Source of the DNA: an uncultured Chloroflexota bacterium
Lineage (GTDB): Bacteria; Chloroflexota; Anaerolineae; Anaerolineales; Anaerolineaceae
Length of the DNA stretch: 64,000 nt
Direction: 5' to 3'
NCBI GenBank assembly: GCA_902791025.1
Contig: CADATZ010000001.1
Span: forward strand, 372,001-436,000
Each line of letters begins with the position of its first letter. Positions within the stretch are counted from its first letter, which is position 1. Shown piece by piece: positions 7,994 through 17,176 of the stretch. Below the pieces are notes generated by a model. That model was not told where the DNA came from, did not search any database, and saw nothing but the letters and a program-made list of their open reading frames with translations. The translations under genes were made by a program, and so were the position numbers.

Positions 7994-9037
7994 TTACTCC
8001 TGTTTGTTTTGTTCTGCCAGCAGCTGACCGCAACCCGCACCGATGTCAATACCGCGCTTCAGACGTACCGAACAGGGAATTCCGTTTTTGTCCAATACGG
8101 ACTTAAAGCTCTGCGTTCTGTCATGGTTTGAACCGCTCCCAGCATATTTTTCTGTGCTGTTCAGAGGGATCAGATTCACATGGCACAACATTCCTTTTAG
8201 TCTCTTGCATAATTGAACGGCGTTTTCGTAATTATCATTCAGACCATGTATTAATGCGTATTCAAAAGTTATGCGGCGACCGGTTTTTTCTGTATAGTTT
8301 CTGCAAGCTTCGAGTAAACTGTCAATTGGATATTTTCTGTTGGCGGGAATGATTTTATCCCGAATCGTATTGCTTGGTGCATGCAGAGACACAGCAAGAT
8401 TTATTTGGCGTTTGGCCGCTGTGAACTGCTCAATTCTCGGGATGATGCCAACGGTGGAAATTGTTATTCTTCTTTCTCCGAAATTCATACCGTCCGGATC
8501 ATTGATGATCCCGATCGCTTTCATCACTGCGTCATAATTGTGAAACGGTTCTCCCATTCCCATGATCACAATGTTTGTCAGTTTCAGTCCTTCGGATTTG
8601 AGCATGCTGGCGAAAAATAAAACCTGAGCCACAATTTCACCGGCAGACAAATTTCGCAGAAAACCCATCTGACCTGTAGCGCAAAAAGCGCAATTCATAG
8701 GACATCCGACCTGGGTTGAAATACAAATTGTATTTCTCTCTTTGTATCTCATCAGAACAGACTCTATCATTCTGTTATCCTGAAGACGAAATAATAACTT
8801 ATTCGTTTGTTCATCAGAGGATTTCAGATCCTTTTCCACCTTGAGCGGTAGGAAACAGAATTGTTCATCCAGTTTTGTGCGGAATTCTTTGCTGAGATTG
8901 CTGAATTCAGAAGGTTCGGCTATCAACTGCTTGTAAACCATCTGCCAAATCTGTTTTGCACGATATGCAGGCTCACCTGTTTTGGTGATAGATTCAGTTA
9001 ATTCCTGGAGCGTTAGGTCGTTAATTAACGGTTTCAT
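7994..9037 (-). CDS. rlmN: Dual-specificity 23S rRNA/tRNA adenine-C2 methyltransferase RlmN
   Basis: Radical-SAM methyltransferase making m2A2503 in 23S rRNA and m2A37 in some tRNAs. The 4Fe-4S/SAM motif is CPMNCAFC (Cys 112, 116, 119), followed by GQMGFLRNLSAGEIVAQ and MGMGEP. The C-terminal RGIDIGAGCGQL supplies a mechanistic Cys and ITFEYALIHG the conserved core. 347 residues is normal. It is first in an operon with ftsY, prfB and mscL, a set devoted to translation fidelity and membrane insertion. Confidence 0.96.
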   Translation of the reverse strand: MKPLINDLTLQELTESITKTGEPAYRAKQIWQMVYKQLIAEPSEFSNLSKEFRTKLDEQFCFLPLKVEKDLKSSDEQTNKLLFRLQDNRMIESVLMRYKERNTICISTQVGCPMNCAFCATGQMGFLRNLSAGEIVAQVLFFASMLKSEGLKLTNIVIMGMGEPFHNYDAVMKAIGIINDPDGMNFGERRITISTVGIIPRIEQFTAAKRQINLAVSLHAPSNTIRDKIIPANRKYPIDSLLEACRNYTEKTGRRITFEYALIHGLNDNYENAVQLCKRLKGMLCHVNLIPLNSTEKYAGSGSNHDRTQSFKSVLDKNGIPCSVRLKRGIDIGAGCGQLLAEQNKQE

Positions 9038-9059
9038 TTTTCTTATCCTATTCGTAATA

Positions 9060-9099
9060 ATTATACAGGATAATTGTCAAAATTGACTAAGGATAATTG
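9060..9099 (-). promoter_or_regulatory. rlmN-operon promoter region with palindrome and direct repeats
   Basis: On the minus strand a TATAAT lies at 9065-9060, 22 nt before the rlmN ATG. Just upstream is a perfect palindrome GTCAAAATTGAC's complement pair (9076-9087, arms GTCAA/TTGAC), flanked by two direct copies of GGATAATTG (9068-9076 and 9091-9099, plus-strand reading). The spacing places the palindrome over the -35 region, as for an operator. No regulator is identified. Confidence 0.35.
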
Positions 9100-9160
9100 A
9101 AAAACTTTACAGGAATAAGATAAAAAAATATTATCTGCGAATTTTGAGCGAAATGTATAT

Positions 9161-9189
9161 AAAAAGGGAGTTGTAAAATCTCCCTTTTT
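9161..9189. terminator. Bidirectional-looking terminator after the HAD phosphatase gene
   Basis: Ten-bp stem AAAAAGGGAG / CTCCCTTTTT with a 9-nt loop; it overlaps the stop codon of the HAD gene and ends the minus-strand clpP-HAD transcript. Confidence 0.75.
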
Positions 9190-9988
9190 ATAAACGCTTC
9201 ATTGTTTTAACCAATTCTGCAAGATTTTCACATATCAGATCCGGTTTTGGATCTAAAAACGGAACAGTGTCTTTCGACTCATATCCGCTGAGTACCAACG
9301 CGGTTCTTGCTCCATAATTTATTCCTCCAGCGATATCGGTCTCATAGCGGTCTCCGACTGCCATGATTTCATCCGGTGCCAATCCATATGTTTGGCAAGC
9401 CATATCGATCATTACCGTATTGGGTTTTCCGATAACGAAAGGTTTTATTCCGGTGCAGGTTTCCACACAGTTGACCATTACACCGCCGCCCGGACGCCAG
9501 CCATTTTCAGTTACAAATGTGCTGTCGGTATTGGTGGCATAAAATTTTGCACCATGCTCGCAGATTTCGATCATTGCCCGGGAAATCTTTTCATAGCTGA
9601 TTTCCCTGTCTAAACTGGCAAGAACAACATCAGCGTTTTCTTCTACGACTTCTATGCCATTTTCTGTCAGAAGTTTCTTCAGTGATGGCGATCCGAAAAC
9701 ATAAACCTTTGGACCGCCCGGAAAATCTTTTCTCAGCTGATAAATCGTTGCGATGCCGGAGGTGAAAAACTGCTCCGGTTTCACTTGAACGCCAAAACCG
9801 GCAAGCTTTTCACAGTACTCTTCCGGCGTACGTGTTGCGTTGTTTGAGCCAAAAAGCACAGTCAATCCGGTTTCCCGGATTGACTCGAAAATTTCGTGAA
9901 GATTACCGATTTCTTTCTTATCGGTCCACAAAACGCCATCCATATCAAGAAACAGCGCTTTGACTTTCTTCAATGCGGTTTTATCCAT
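9188..9988 (-). CDS. HAD-superfamily phosphatase, NagD/phosphoglycolate-phosphatase-like (IIA type)
   Basis: Cytoplasmic phosphatase of 266 residues. HAD motif I is DMDGVLWTDKKE near the N-terminus (nucleophile and general-acid Asp), motif II GSNNATRT, motif III Lys in KPFVIGKPN and motif IV GDRYETDIAGG. The large cap insertion between motifs II and III and the GKPN segment place it with NagD-like class IIA enzymes that act on small sugar or glycolyl phosphates. It begins 2 bp after clpP ends and is co-transcribed with it. The substrate is unknown. Confidence 0.88.
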   Translation of the reverse strand: MDKTALKKVKALFLDMDGVLWTDKKEIGNLHEIFESIRETGLTVLFGSNNATRTPEEYCEKLAGFGVQVKPEQFFTSGIATIYQLRKDFPGGPKVYVFGSPSLKKLLTENGIEVVEENADVVLASLDREISYEKISRAMIEICEHGAKFYATNTDSTFVTENGWRPGGGVMVNCVETCTGIKPFVIGKPNTVMIDMACQTYGLAPDEIMAVGDRYETDIAGGINYGARTALVLSGYESKDTVPFLDPKPDLICENLAELVKTMKRL

Positions 9989-9990
9989 TT

Positions 9991-10596
9991 TTATTTAACC
10001 TGTTTCCCCGGTTCAAGAACCTTATCGATCAGACCATATTCAACAGCTTTTTGTGCGCTGAAATAATGATCGCGGTCACAGTCCTCCAGAACTCTTTCAT
10101 ATGGCTGTCCGGTATGGAAGGACAGAATATTCATCAGGTCTTTCTTCAGACGCATGATTTCTTTCGCCTGGATCTCAATATCGGATGCCTGTCCTTCGGC
10201 ACCACCCAGCGGCTGATGCATATGGATCGTTGCATTCGGGAGAGCAAAACGATGGCCTTTCGCGCCTGCAGTCAGCAACACAGTACCAAATGAAGCAGTA
10301 AAACCGCAGGCAACAGTGTTGATGCGGTTCGGGATCATCTGCATAGTGTCATAAATTGCGAGTCCTGCGTAAACTGAACCGCCGGGGGACTGAATGTACA
10401 TCTGAATATCGCGGTCCGGATCTTCCCGGCTGAGATATAACAACTCAGCAACAACGAGGTTGGCAATTTGAGAATCGATTTGACTTCCTACAAAAACAAT
10501 TCGTTCCTTCAGCAGGAGAGAATAGATATCATAAGAACGCTCGAAGCCGCCGTTACCCTCGACTACGCTCGGAATAATTGTACTTAATGGATTCAT
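9991..10596 (-). CDS. clpP: ATP-dependent Clp protease proteolytic subunit ClpP
   Basis: Serine peptidase that forms the tetradecameric chamber of ClpXP/ClpAP. The catalytic triad is readable: Ser102 in CGFTASFG, His127 in IHMHQPLGG and Asp176 in [20 protein letters not shown] is also typical. 201 residues is normal. The nucleophile loop reads FTASFG instead of the common QAASMG, a conservative change. It follows tig, a widespread tig-clpP arrangement, but a HAD phosphatase sits where clpX often does. Confidence 0.96.
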   Translation of the reverse strand: MNPLSTIIPSVVEGNGGFERSYDIYSLLLKERIVFVGSQIDSQIANLVVAELLYLSREDPDRDIQMYIQSPGGSVYAGLAIYDTMQMIPNRINTVACGFTASFGTVLLTAGAKGHRFALPNATIHMHQPLGGAEGQASDIEIQAKEIMRLKKDLMNILSFHTGQPYERVLEDCDRDHYFSAQKAVEYGLIDKVLEPGKQVK

Positions 10597-10706
10597 AAAA
10601 ATAATTTCCTTTCCTTAAGTTTATTCAATTCAATAATCTTATCATAGAGTCTGAATTTTTTTCATAAGAAATATGTTAGCGTTATACAAATATATTCTTA
10701 TAATTT

Positions 10707-10732
10707 ATAAAAAGAGCGCCTTCCGGCGCTCT
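10707..10732 (-). terminator. Terminator of tig
   Basis: Perfect 8-bp GC-rich stem AGAGCGCC/GGCGCTCT with a TTCC-type tetraloop, followed on the minus strand by TTTTTAT. It lies between the tig stop and clpP, so clpP probably has its own promoter. Confidence 0.9.
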
Positions 10733-10753
10733 GTATTTTGAATTATTTGGTAA

Positions 10754-12205
10754 TTATTCTTTATCTTCAGCCTTGGAAGTGTCTTTTTCAGCTTCAATTT
10801 CAGCTGCTGCGACAGCTGCGGCTTTCGCAGCTTCCTCAGCCTGTTCATGAACGTGATCATGACTTTCGATCTGAGGATTTTCACCCTTGGCGATTCCCAT
10901 CAATCTTCCAAATACCGCGCTCATATATGTTTCATTTAAGGCGTCTTCACGGATATGGCTGAGCATATGTTCGCGTTCGTGCTTATTCTTCGCGCCGTCC
11001 AGCTGATATTGCATATACGCAACGAGTTCGTTATATTTTTTCTGATATTCTTCAAAATTGAGGTCAATCTTCTCAGTTTTCGCAAATTCACTCAGAACGA
11101 GCTTCCGCTTCAGCTGTTCTTCAGCGACCGGTTTGATTTCTTCTTCAATGAATTTATCTTCTTCGGTCTTCTTCATCTTCAGCCAGGCATCAAACCCAAT
11201 TCCGCGGTCCTGCAGGTTATGCTTCAGTTCATCAACACGTTCATTGATTTCATTCTTCAGTTCAGCTGCGGAATATTCGACAGTGGCACCATCAGTCATT
11301 TTCTTCACTACAGCTTCGATGTACTTGTTTTCTTCCGCGCGTTTTTTGCTTTCGCTGAGATTCTTTTTGATTTCTTCCATCAGATCATCAAAAGTGTTTT
11401 TGCCGAAATTCTGAGCAAATTCATTATCATTTTCTGGCAGCATCATCTTTTTGACACTCTGGATGGTGGTTGTATAGGTGGCTTTGTGTCCCTTCAGAGA
11501 TTCGATGGGGGAATTGTCCGGATAGGTATATTCAGAGGTGACAACGTCGCCTTCTTTATGACCCTTCAGGCACTGTGTGTATTTCGGATAAGGCCAGGCT
11601 GTCCCTTCATCGTTATCAGAACCGACAATAAATTGATAAGGCATTTCTTTGACCAGTTCAGTCGTACCGCCTTCTTCCATCGGTTCATCCAGTTCCCCTT
11701 TGATCATAACGTAAACAAGAGCATCATCATCAATTTCACCATCATAGGGTTCCTGTGATGCATAAGGCTGTTTCAAATCTTTCAGCGCCTGCTGGATTTC
11801 ATCTTCTGTCACAGGCTCTTCTGTGTATTCTTCGCGGATTTCACGATAGTCACCAAGATCTACGTTGGCTTTCAGCGGAACGGTTAATGTGAATTTCGGT
11901 TCCGGAAGAATATCGTCGATACTCTTCAGTGAACCCATAGCACCCGGTTCAACTTCAGCTTGTTCAAGGATGCTGCCGTATTTGTCTTCAAGGAACATAT
12001 CGAAAGCTTCCTGAGCAATCGCCATCTCCCCAAACATATTGCGGATCACATTCGCAGGAGCTTTGCCGGGGCGGAAGCCCGGAATACGCTGAGAACCTGC
12101 GATTTTCTTTGCAGCTTTAGTCATGTAGGGTGCGAATTCTTCCTTCTCAATGGTTACATCGAGTTGTACTTCATGATTTTCGAGATTTTGCTTTTCGATT
12201 TTCAA
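10754..12205 (-). CDS. tig: Trigger factor (ribosome-associated chaperone and peptidyl-prolyl isomerase)
   Basis: Chaperone that docks at the ribosome exit tunnel. The ribosome-binding signature GFRPGKAPANVIRNMFG lies near residue 43, followed by the FKBP-like domain (about 150-245; DDDALVYVMIKGEL, YPDNSPIESLKGHKATYT) and the long helical C-terminal domain. At 483 residues it is slightly long because of an Ala/Glu-rich C-terminal extension after about 445. The start is TTG at 12205, supported by SD GAGGAA and the conserved N-terminus KIEKQNLENHEVQLDVTI. It lies directly after the two tRNA genes. Confidence 0.95.
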   Translation of the reverse strand: MKIEKQNLENHEVQLDVTIEKEEFAPYMTKAAKKIAGSQRIPGFRPGKAPANVIRNMFGEMAIAQEAFDMFLEDKYGSILEQAEVEPGAMGSLKSIDDILPEPKFTLTVPLKANVDLGDYREIREEYTEEPVTEDEIQQALKDLKQPYASQEPYDGEIDDDALVYVMIKGELDEPMEEGGTTELVKEMPYQFIVGSDNDEGTAWPYPKYTQCLKGHKEGDVVTSEYTYPDNSPIESLKGHKATYTTTIQSVKKMMLPENDNEFAQNFGKNTFDDLMEEIKKNLSESKKRAEENKYIEAVVKKMTDGATVEYSAAELKNEINERVDELKHNLQDRGIGFDAWLKMKKTEEDKFIEEEIKPVAEEQLKRKLVLSEFAKTEKIDLNFEEYQKKYNELVAYMQYQLDGAKNKHEREHMLSHIREDALNETYMSAVFGRLMGIAKGENPQIESHDHVHEQAEEAAKAAAVAAAEIEAEKDTSKAEDKE

Positions 12206-12255
12206 GGTTGGTTCCTCTTACTTAATAAAAAAATTCCACATTGTATGCGGTTCTG

Positions 12256-12337
12256 TAGGGAAGGAGGGGCTCGAACCCTCACGCCTTACGACACATGATC
12301 CTAAGTCATGCCTGTCTGCCAGTTCCAGCACTCCCCC
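12256..12337 (-). tRNA. tRNA-Leu (anticodon TAG)
   Basis: 82-nt cloverleaf: 7-bp acceptor (GGGGGAG/CTTCCCT), D-arm with GGAACTGGCAGA typical of Leu, anticodon loop CTTAGGA, a variable arm and T-arm GAGGG-TTCGAGC-CCCTC. Discriminator A73; CCA is not encoded. Confidence 0.95.
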
Positions 12338-12346
12338 TAATCCAAG

Positions 12347-12418
12347 TACGCCTACTGAGACTCGAACTCAGGCTCTTACCTCCGGAGGGTAATGTGATAT
12401 CCACTTCACTATAGGCGC
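12347..12418 (-). tRNA. tRNA-Arg (anticodon CCG)
   Basis: 72-nt cloverleaf with acceptor GCGCCTA/TAGGCGT, anticodon loop CTCCGGA and T-loop TTCGAGT. Discriminator A73; CCA is not encoded. It lies 9 bp upstream of the tRNA-Leu on the same strand. Confidence 0.95.
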
Positions 12419-12472
12419 AAACATTTATATTTTACCACTGTTTTCAAATGGTTTATGACAACCTGACAAAAT

Positions 12473-13117
12473 TCATTTTTGGAGGATATATTTTTTACGG
12501 ATGATATTTACCGCAAATGGATCAAACCCCAATGCAGCGGCCAGTTCATCAGGACGTCCCATCGCGGAATCCCGGGCTGCCATCTGAATTGCCATAAAGA
12601 TCTCTCCATCAGTTGTTTTCCCACAGGACCAGTCTTCGATCAAAGGTTTCATATCGTAGATTTTTCCCCTTCGTTCCCGCTCGATTTGTTCTTGGCTCAT
12701 CAATAAAGACATTTTCGAATTCAATTCTTCCATATCTTTTATTTCGGGAAAGAATATTTGATAAACAGCACTTTGAATTATGATCGTGAGTGCCGGGTCC
12801 GAATATGGCAATTTCCCGATTTCAAGGATGCGAAGCCCAGCTGGCAGTGATCTGTTGACTTCCCTGATAAAAACTTCCGGATCGGCTTCTTTCCCTTCCG
12901 GGTCATCAAGCCAGATATCCATCAGCTCCCCTTTTGTTCCCCAACCGAGAGGAAGCGGCCAGGCATAGGCAACCTTGGGTGTAGGATGAAATCCCTGAGT
13001 ATAGGCCAGCGGCAGCTTCGCACGAAGCAACGCGCGGATCCAGACCTTTTGCAGGTCCAAATGGCTTGTATAGCGCATAGCACCGGTTTTTTCGTAAGTG
13101 ATGCGTATTCGTTCCAT
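12473..13117 (-). CDS. TIGR03936-family (DUF2344) radical-SAM-associated protein
   Basis: 214-residue protein of the DUF2344 family, found beside or fused to the TIGR03960 radical-SAM protein. The N-terminus RIRITYEKTGAMRYTSHLDL, then AYTQGFHPTPKVAYAWPLPLG and GELMDIWL, is diagnostic. Its biochemical role is unproven. It starts 3 bp after the TIGR03960 gene ends, so the two are translationally linked; the tRNA genes follow. Confidence 0.9.
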   Translation of the reverse strand: MERIRITYEKTGAMRYTSHLDLQKVWIRALLRAKLPLAYTQGFHPTPKVAYAWPLPLGWGTKGELMDIWLDDPEGKEADPEVFIREVNRSLPAGLRILEIGKLPYSDPALTIIIQSAVYQIFFPEIKDMEELNSKMSLLMSQEQIERERRGKIYDMKPLIEDWSCGKTTDGEIFMAIQMAARDSAMGRPDELAAALGFDPFAVNIIRKKYILQK

Positions 13118-13120
13118 TCT

Positions 13121-14998
13121 TTATCCCTTCTCCGGTACCGGACAGAACCAGCGAACAGATTCTTCTTCCGGCTGGATATCATGGAAAGCCTGCACAATTC
13201 CACACCCGTAACATCCGGTTCGGCAATCCGGTCTGAGGACACCATTCAAACTGTTTTCATATTCCCTTCGCAATGTGCGTTTTGATACACCGGTATCGAT
13301 GATATCCCAGGGAAAAATTTCATTGGCTTCTCTCTTCCGGTGTACATAAAATTCCGGAGAAAGTCCGTTCTCTTCAAACGCCTGCATCCAGGCATCTTTT
13401 TTGTAATGATCTGCCCAGGCATCCAGCTTTGCGCCGAGCTGCCATGCGCGATAGATCACATTGGACATCCTGCGGTCACCTCGTGTACTCCATGCCTCAA
13501 ACATTGTCGAATCCGGTTCGGACCAGCTTATCTTTACACCGGGAGTCTTCAGCGCGTTTTTCAATAATGCCTGTTTTTCTGCTACTAAATCCGGATCATC
13601 CAGTTGTGCCCACTGGAACGGGGTATGCGGTTTCGGAACAAATGTTGCTACCCCGAGATTTAATTGTGAACGTTTTCCGACCAATCTGCGGCCGATTTTG
13701 ATTACCTTTATTGCAAGATCAGCGATTGCCTGAACATCTTCCATTGTCTCATTGGGAAGGCCGATCATGAAATAAAGCTTGATCGTTGTCCAACCACGCC
13801 CGTATATCACTTCAGCTGTTTGCAGGAGCTGCTCTTCCGTAATATATTTATTGATGGTTGTTTTGATTTTTTCGGACGCCGCTTCGGGAGCTAAAGTAAA
13901 TCCACCGGCACGTGAACCGCGTAATTGCTCCAGAATATCCACAGATACTGTATCTATGCGCAAAGAAGGAAGCGCAATATTCAGCTTGCGCTGCTGATAA
14001 AGGTCATGCAGATTTGTAACCAAATCCTGTATAGGACGGTAATCGGAGGATGAAAGCGACAAAAGCGCCGCTTCCTCATATCCGGTATCTTCCAATGCTG
14101 CTGAAAGTGAGCGGATGACCATGTCTGCAGGTCGTTCTCTTACCGGCCGAGTGATAAAACCTGCCTGACAGAAACGACATCCTCGGCTGCATCCCCGCAT
14201 GATCTCTACGGCGACACGATTCTGAACAACATCGATTGACGGGACGATAAATCGTTCCGGCGGTTCCGGTAAAACAGGAAGGATTCGCTTCTTTATTTTT
14301 GTTTTTGCGCCTTCATGAACAGGCGTAAGGGAGGCAAGCGTACCATCCTCATGATAAGAGGGTTCATAGAAAGAAGGAATGTAGATGCCTTCAATATGCG
14401 ACAGATTCTCAAGCAGTTGAAGCTTCGTGGTTCCTGATCTTTTCCATTCCTGATAACAGCGGATTATCTCCGGAAAGATCTCTTCCCCTTCACCAATCGC
14501 AAAAGCATCAATAAAAGGAGCCATCGGTTCCGGGTTGAAAGTGGAATGCCCTCCCGCGATAACCAATGGACAGCTCTCATCCCGCTCTGATGAAAAAACG
14601 GACATCCCGGCCAGGTCAAGCAGGGTCAATACGTTTGTGTACAAACTCTCATAAGGGATCGTTATACCGATAATATCTATCTCCTTCAGGGGTGTCTTGC
14701 TTTCCAACGTATAAAGAGGGATTCCGCGTGAACGCATTTCCGCTTCCATATCTTCCCAAGGCAAATAGACTCGCTCTGCCCAAACATCATTCATCTTGTT
14801 GAGCTCATCATAAAATATGGATAGTCCGAGATTAGGAACACCAAGGTCATATATATCGGGGAAAGCCAGTGCTACACGTGTTTTAACCGCAGCAGGATCT
14901 TTTATAACGGCATTGAATTCACCACCGACATACCGGCCGGGTTTTTGTATTTTCAGGAGGAATGTATCCAGAATTCTTTCTATTTCTTTAGCTTGCAT
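13121..14998 (-). CDS. TIGR03960-family B12-binding-domain / radical SAM protein
   Basis: 625-residue radical-SAM enzyme. An N-terminal cobalamin-binding-like domain (FPDIYDLGVPNLGLSIFY at about 47-64; GGHSTFNPEPMAPFIDAFAIGEGEE at about 149-173) precedes the radical-SAM core with RGCSRGCRFC (Cys 270, 274, 277). Downstream are LAPEAASEKIKTTINK, MIGLPNETMEDVQAI and a C-terminal Cys cluster DCRTGCYGCG. The reaction is unknown; in other genomes the pair sits near rng and rplU, suggesting RNA or ribosome modification (inference). Confidence 0.92.
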   Translation of the reverse strand: MQAKEIERILDTFLLKIQKPGRYVGGEFNAVIKDPAAVKTRVALAFPDIYDLGVPNLGLSIFYDELNKMNDVWAERVYLPWEDMEAEMRSRGIPLYTLESKTPLKEIDIIGITIPYESLYTNVLTLLDLAGMSVFSSERDESCPLVIAGGHSTFNPEPMAPFIDAFAIGEGEEIFPEIIRCYQEWKRSGTTKLQLLENLSHIEGIYIPSFYEPSYHEDGTLASLTPVHEGAKTKIKKRILPVLPEPPERFIVPSIDVVQNRVAVEIMRGCSRGCRFCQAGFITRPVRERPADMVIRSLSAALEDTGYEEAALLSLSSSDYRPIQDLVTNLHDLYQQRKLNIALPSLRIDTVSVDILEQLRGSRAGGFTLAPEAASEKIKTTINKYITEEQLLQTAEVIYGRGWTTIKLYFMIGLPNETMEDVQAIADLAIKVIKIGRRLVGKRSQLNLGVATFVPKPHTPFQWAQLDDPDLVAEKQALLKNALKTPGVKISWSEPDSTMFEAWSTRGDRRMSNVIYRAWQLGAKLDAWADHYKKDAWMQAFEENGLSPEFYVHRKREANEIFPWDIIDTGVSKRTLRREYENSLNGVLRPDCRTGCYGCGIVQAFHDIQPEEESVRWFCPVPEKG

Positions 14999-15184
14999 CC
15001 ATCAATCCATTTTATAAAATAAAAATTTAACCACATATTGTTTGTTACAATTATAAGTGCTAATTGATTAATTAGTTATTATTCTGTGTTATCTTGTTTT
15101 TCAGAATTCAAAAACATTTAAAAATAACAAAACAATTTTTTTATGTATAATTCTTCGCATGATTGAAATAAAGGATTAGAAGAA
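14999..15184. other. AT-rich divergent intergenic region
   Basis: It separates the divergently transcribed TIGR03960 gene and the membrane protein. There is a TATAAT on the plus strand at 15146-15151 and one on the minus strand at 15055-15050; neither has a good -35. No hairpin or small gene was seen. Confidence 0.4.
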
Positions 15185-17161
15185 ATGCTGATGAAAAATA
15201 ATCCATTCATTATAAAAAACAACAAGCTGATTCAATACTTATTGATAACCATACTTTGTTTTTTCCCTGATATATTATATATAAACAAACTTGGTTATTA
15301 TTGGGATGACTGGAGCCAACTATTCCTTCATTACAAATTTGGTGATGCTGCATTTTGGGAATATTTTTCATACAATCGGCCGCTTTCCGCCTGGACCGAT
15401 ATCATGTTTTTTCCAATATGCGGCAATTCTCCTGTCAAATGGCATATATTAATTCTCGTACTGAAAACCTGTCTGTGTATTTTGTTTCTGAAAATACTTT
15501 CACTGACTTTTCGCGAAAACAAAACATTTGTCAATATCGCTGTGGTATTATTTGCAGTTTGTCCGCTATTTTCCCAGACATATATTGCAATTGCTTATTC
15601 TCAACATTTTACTGATTATATTCTCTTCGCCTTGTCAGTATATTGTTTGTTGAAATTTACTTTTGCTCAAAAAAAATGGGAAAGATTTGTATTGTATTTT
15701 CTATCTACCATTTTCATGGTATTGCATTTGTCTGTTACAGAATATTTTGCCTTTCTCGAAATACTGAAAGTTCCGCTTGTTTTTATTGTGATAAAAAATC
15801 AAAACAAAAAGCTTTCACTGAAAAAAATTTTTGCCGTAACTATTAAATATTGCATACTTCATATAATGCTATTCGTGATTTATTGTGGTTATAGATTTAA
15901 TATCTCAAAAATTTTTGTAAATTTCGATGCGGAAACACCGGATTTACTTTATCTTTTTTTGAATTCTCCAGTTTCCGGAGCTTATACTTTTCTTAAAAAC
16001 ACTTTAGTGAATTTTCTGTATCCTTTCACCGGTTTTATTTCGAACTTATTTAATTTCAATTTGCAGACAATACTGTCAAAAACAGAAATATTATCGCTGC
16101 TTGTTTCCTTTTTGGTATCTTTACCGGTATGGTTCTTTATTGCAAAACAATCTTTCAAAGAAGAACTGAAATCAAAAAAAATCATCATTTTGATATGCGC
16201 TTGTGCCGCGGTTTTGGGATTTTTGCCATTTGTGATTATGAATGAAAATTATCTTAACACTGATGATTTTACACACGCAGACAGAACATTTCTCGCTTCT
16301 GTTCCCTTTTTTTGCCTGATGTTTACCGTAATTTTAGCAGTACTTTTTTCCTCAAAACGCAGCAATACGATATTAATTTCTTTTACGGTATTTCTGTTCT
16401 GTCACGCAAAGGTTACTGTTTGTAGTGAGGCTCAGAAGCTTACAAACAAGCAGAATGATTTTTATCACCAAATTTCAATCCGAATTCCGGGCATACAGGA
16501 TGGTACTGCCATTGTTGATGATACTATTATTTTTCCGGAACAAGGTAATTTTTCAACTGCATCTGCATTAAATATTCTTTACCCGAATGATATTCGTGAA
16601 AATGGCGATGTTCCGTTATGGGTATTCTCATATTGGGATAGACCGAAACATGAGCACGGTTCATTTCATGTACAAAATCGTGTATATCACTTTAACCAGC
16701 CGCCTACAGATTATATTTATATTGATCATGACAATCAATTCGCAAATTGTGTCTGGATATTCAATAATACGGATACTGACAATCCGCATATCTCAGATAT
16801 CCAAAAAGGATGGATTGAATCAACAAATTTGAACCTGATAAAATTTGATTCAGAATTTGAACCAGATCATGAAATATTTGGAAATTTATCAAATGAATGG
16901 TGTGGGTATTATCAAAAAGCAGCACTGCTGCAGCAACAAAAAGACTGGAAATCTTTATCTGATTTGACAGATATTGTGTTGTATCATGGATATTCTCCAT
17001 CAAATATCCAATCAAATTCTTCTTATGAATGGTGGCCATTCATAGAAGGACTTCTCCAATCCGGCAGAATGGGTAAAGCTCAGGAATTATCAGAGGAGGC
17101 AATTAAGGCTGATGGTGCTTACAGAGATTTTTATGAAAAAAGGCTTTCCGCTTTTCAATAA
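15185..17161 (+). CDS. Polytopic membrane protein, GT-C glycosyltransferase-like
   Basis: 658-residue inner-membrane protein with about 10-12 hydrophobic helices in the first ~420 residues and a soluble C-terminal region of ~230 residues ending in a TPR-like helical pair (WWPFIEGLLQSGRMGKAQEL). An acidic first loop YYWDDWSQLF followed by YNRPLSAWTD resembles the Asp-containing loop of GT-C enzymes that use polyprenyl-phosphate sugars, but no family is recognised with certainty. Translation may start at 15185 or at the ATG at 15191. It is clearly more AT-rich than its neighbours, suggesting transfer. Confidence 0.7.
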   Translation: MLMKNNPFIIKNNKLIQYLLITILCFFPDILYINKLGYYWDDWSQLFLHYKFGDAAFWEYFSYNRPLSAWTDIMFFPICGNSPVKWHILILVLKTCLCILFLKILSLTFRENKTFVNIAVVLFAVCPLFSQTYIAIAYSQHFTDYILFALSVYCLLKFTFAQKKWERFVLYFLSTIFMVLHLSVTEYFAFLEILKVPLVFIVIKNQNKKLSLKKIFAVTIKYCILHIMLFVIYCGYRFNISKIFVNFDAETPDLLYLFLNSPVSGAYTFLKNTLVNFLYPFTGFISNLFNFNLQTILSKTEILSLLVSFLVSLPVWFFIAKQSFKEELKSKKIIILICACAAVLGFLPFVIMNENYLNTDDFTHADRTFLASVPFFCLMFTVILAVLFSSKRSNTILISFTVFLFCHAKVTVCSEAQKLTNKQNDFYHQISIRIPGIQDGTAIVDDTIIFPEQGNFSTASALNILYPNDIRENGDVPLWVFSYWDRPKHEHGSFHVQNRVYHFNQPPTDYIYIDHDNQFANCVWIFNNTDTDNPHISDIQKGWIESTNLNLIKFDSEFEPDHEIFGNLSNEWCGYYQKAALLQQQKDWKSLSDLTDIVLYHGYSPSNIQSNSSYEWWPFIEGLLQSGRMGKAQELSEEAIKADGAYRDFYEKRLSAFQ

Positions 17162-17176
17162 ATCAAAAAAGTGAAA

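Noticed and set aside
10955..11758. Open frame of 267 codons on the plus strand opposite tig
   Set aside because: Hydrophobic Phe/Ile-rich translation typical of the complement of a charged helical protein; no SD, no known motif, fully inside tig.
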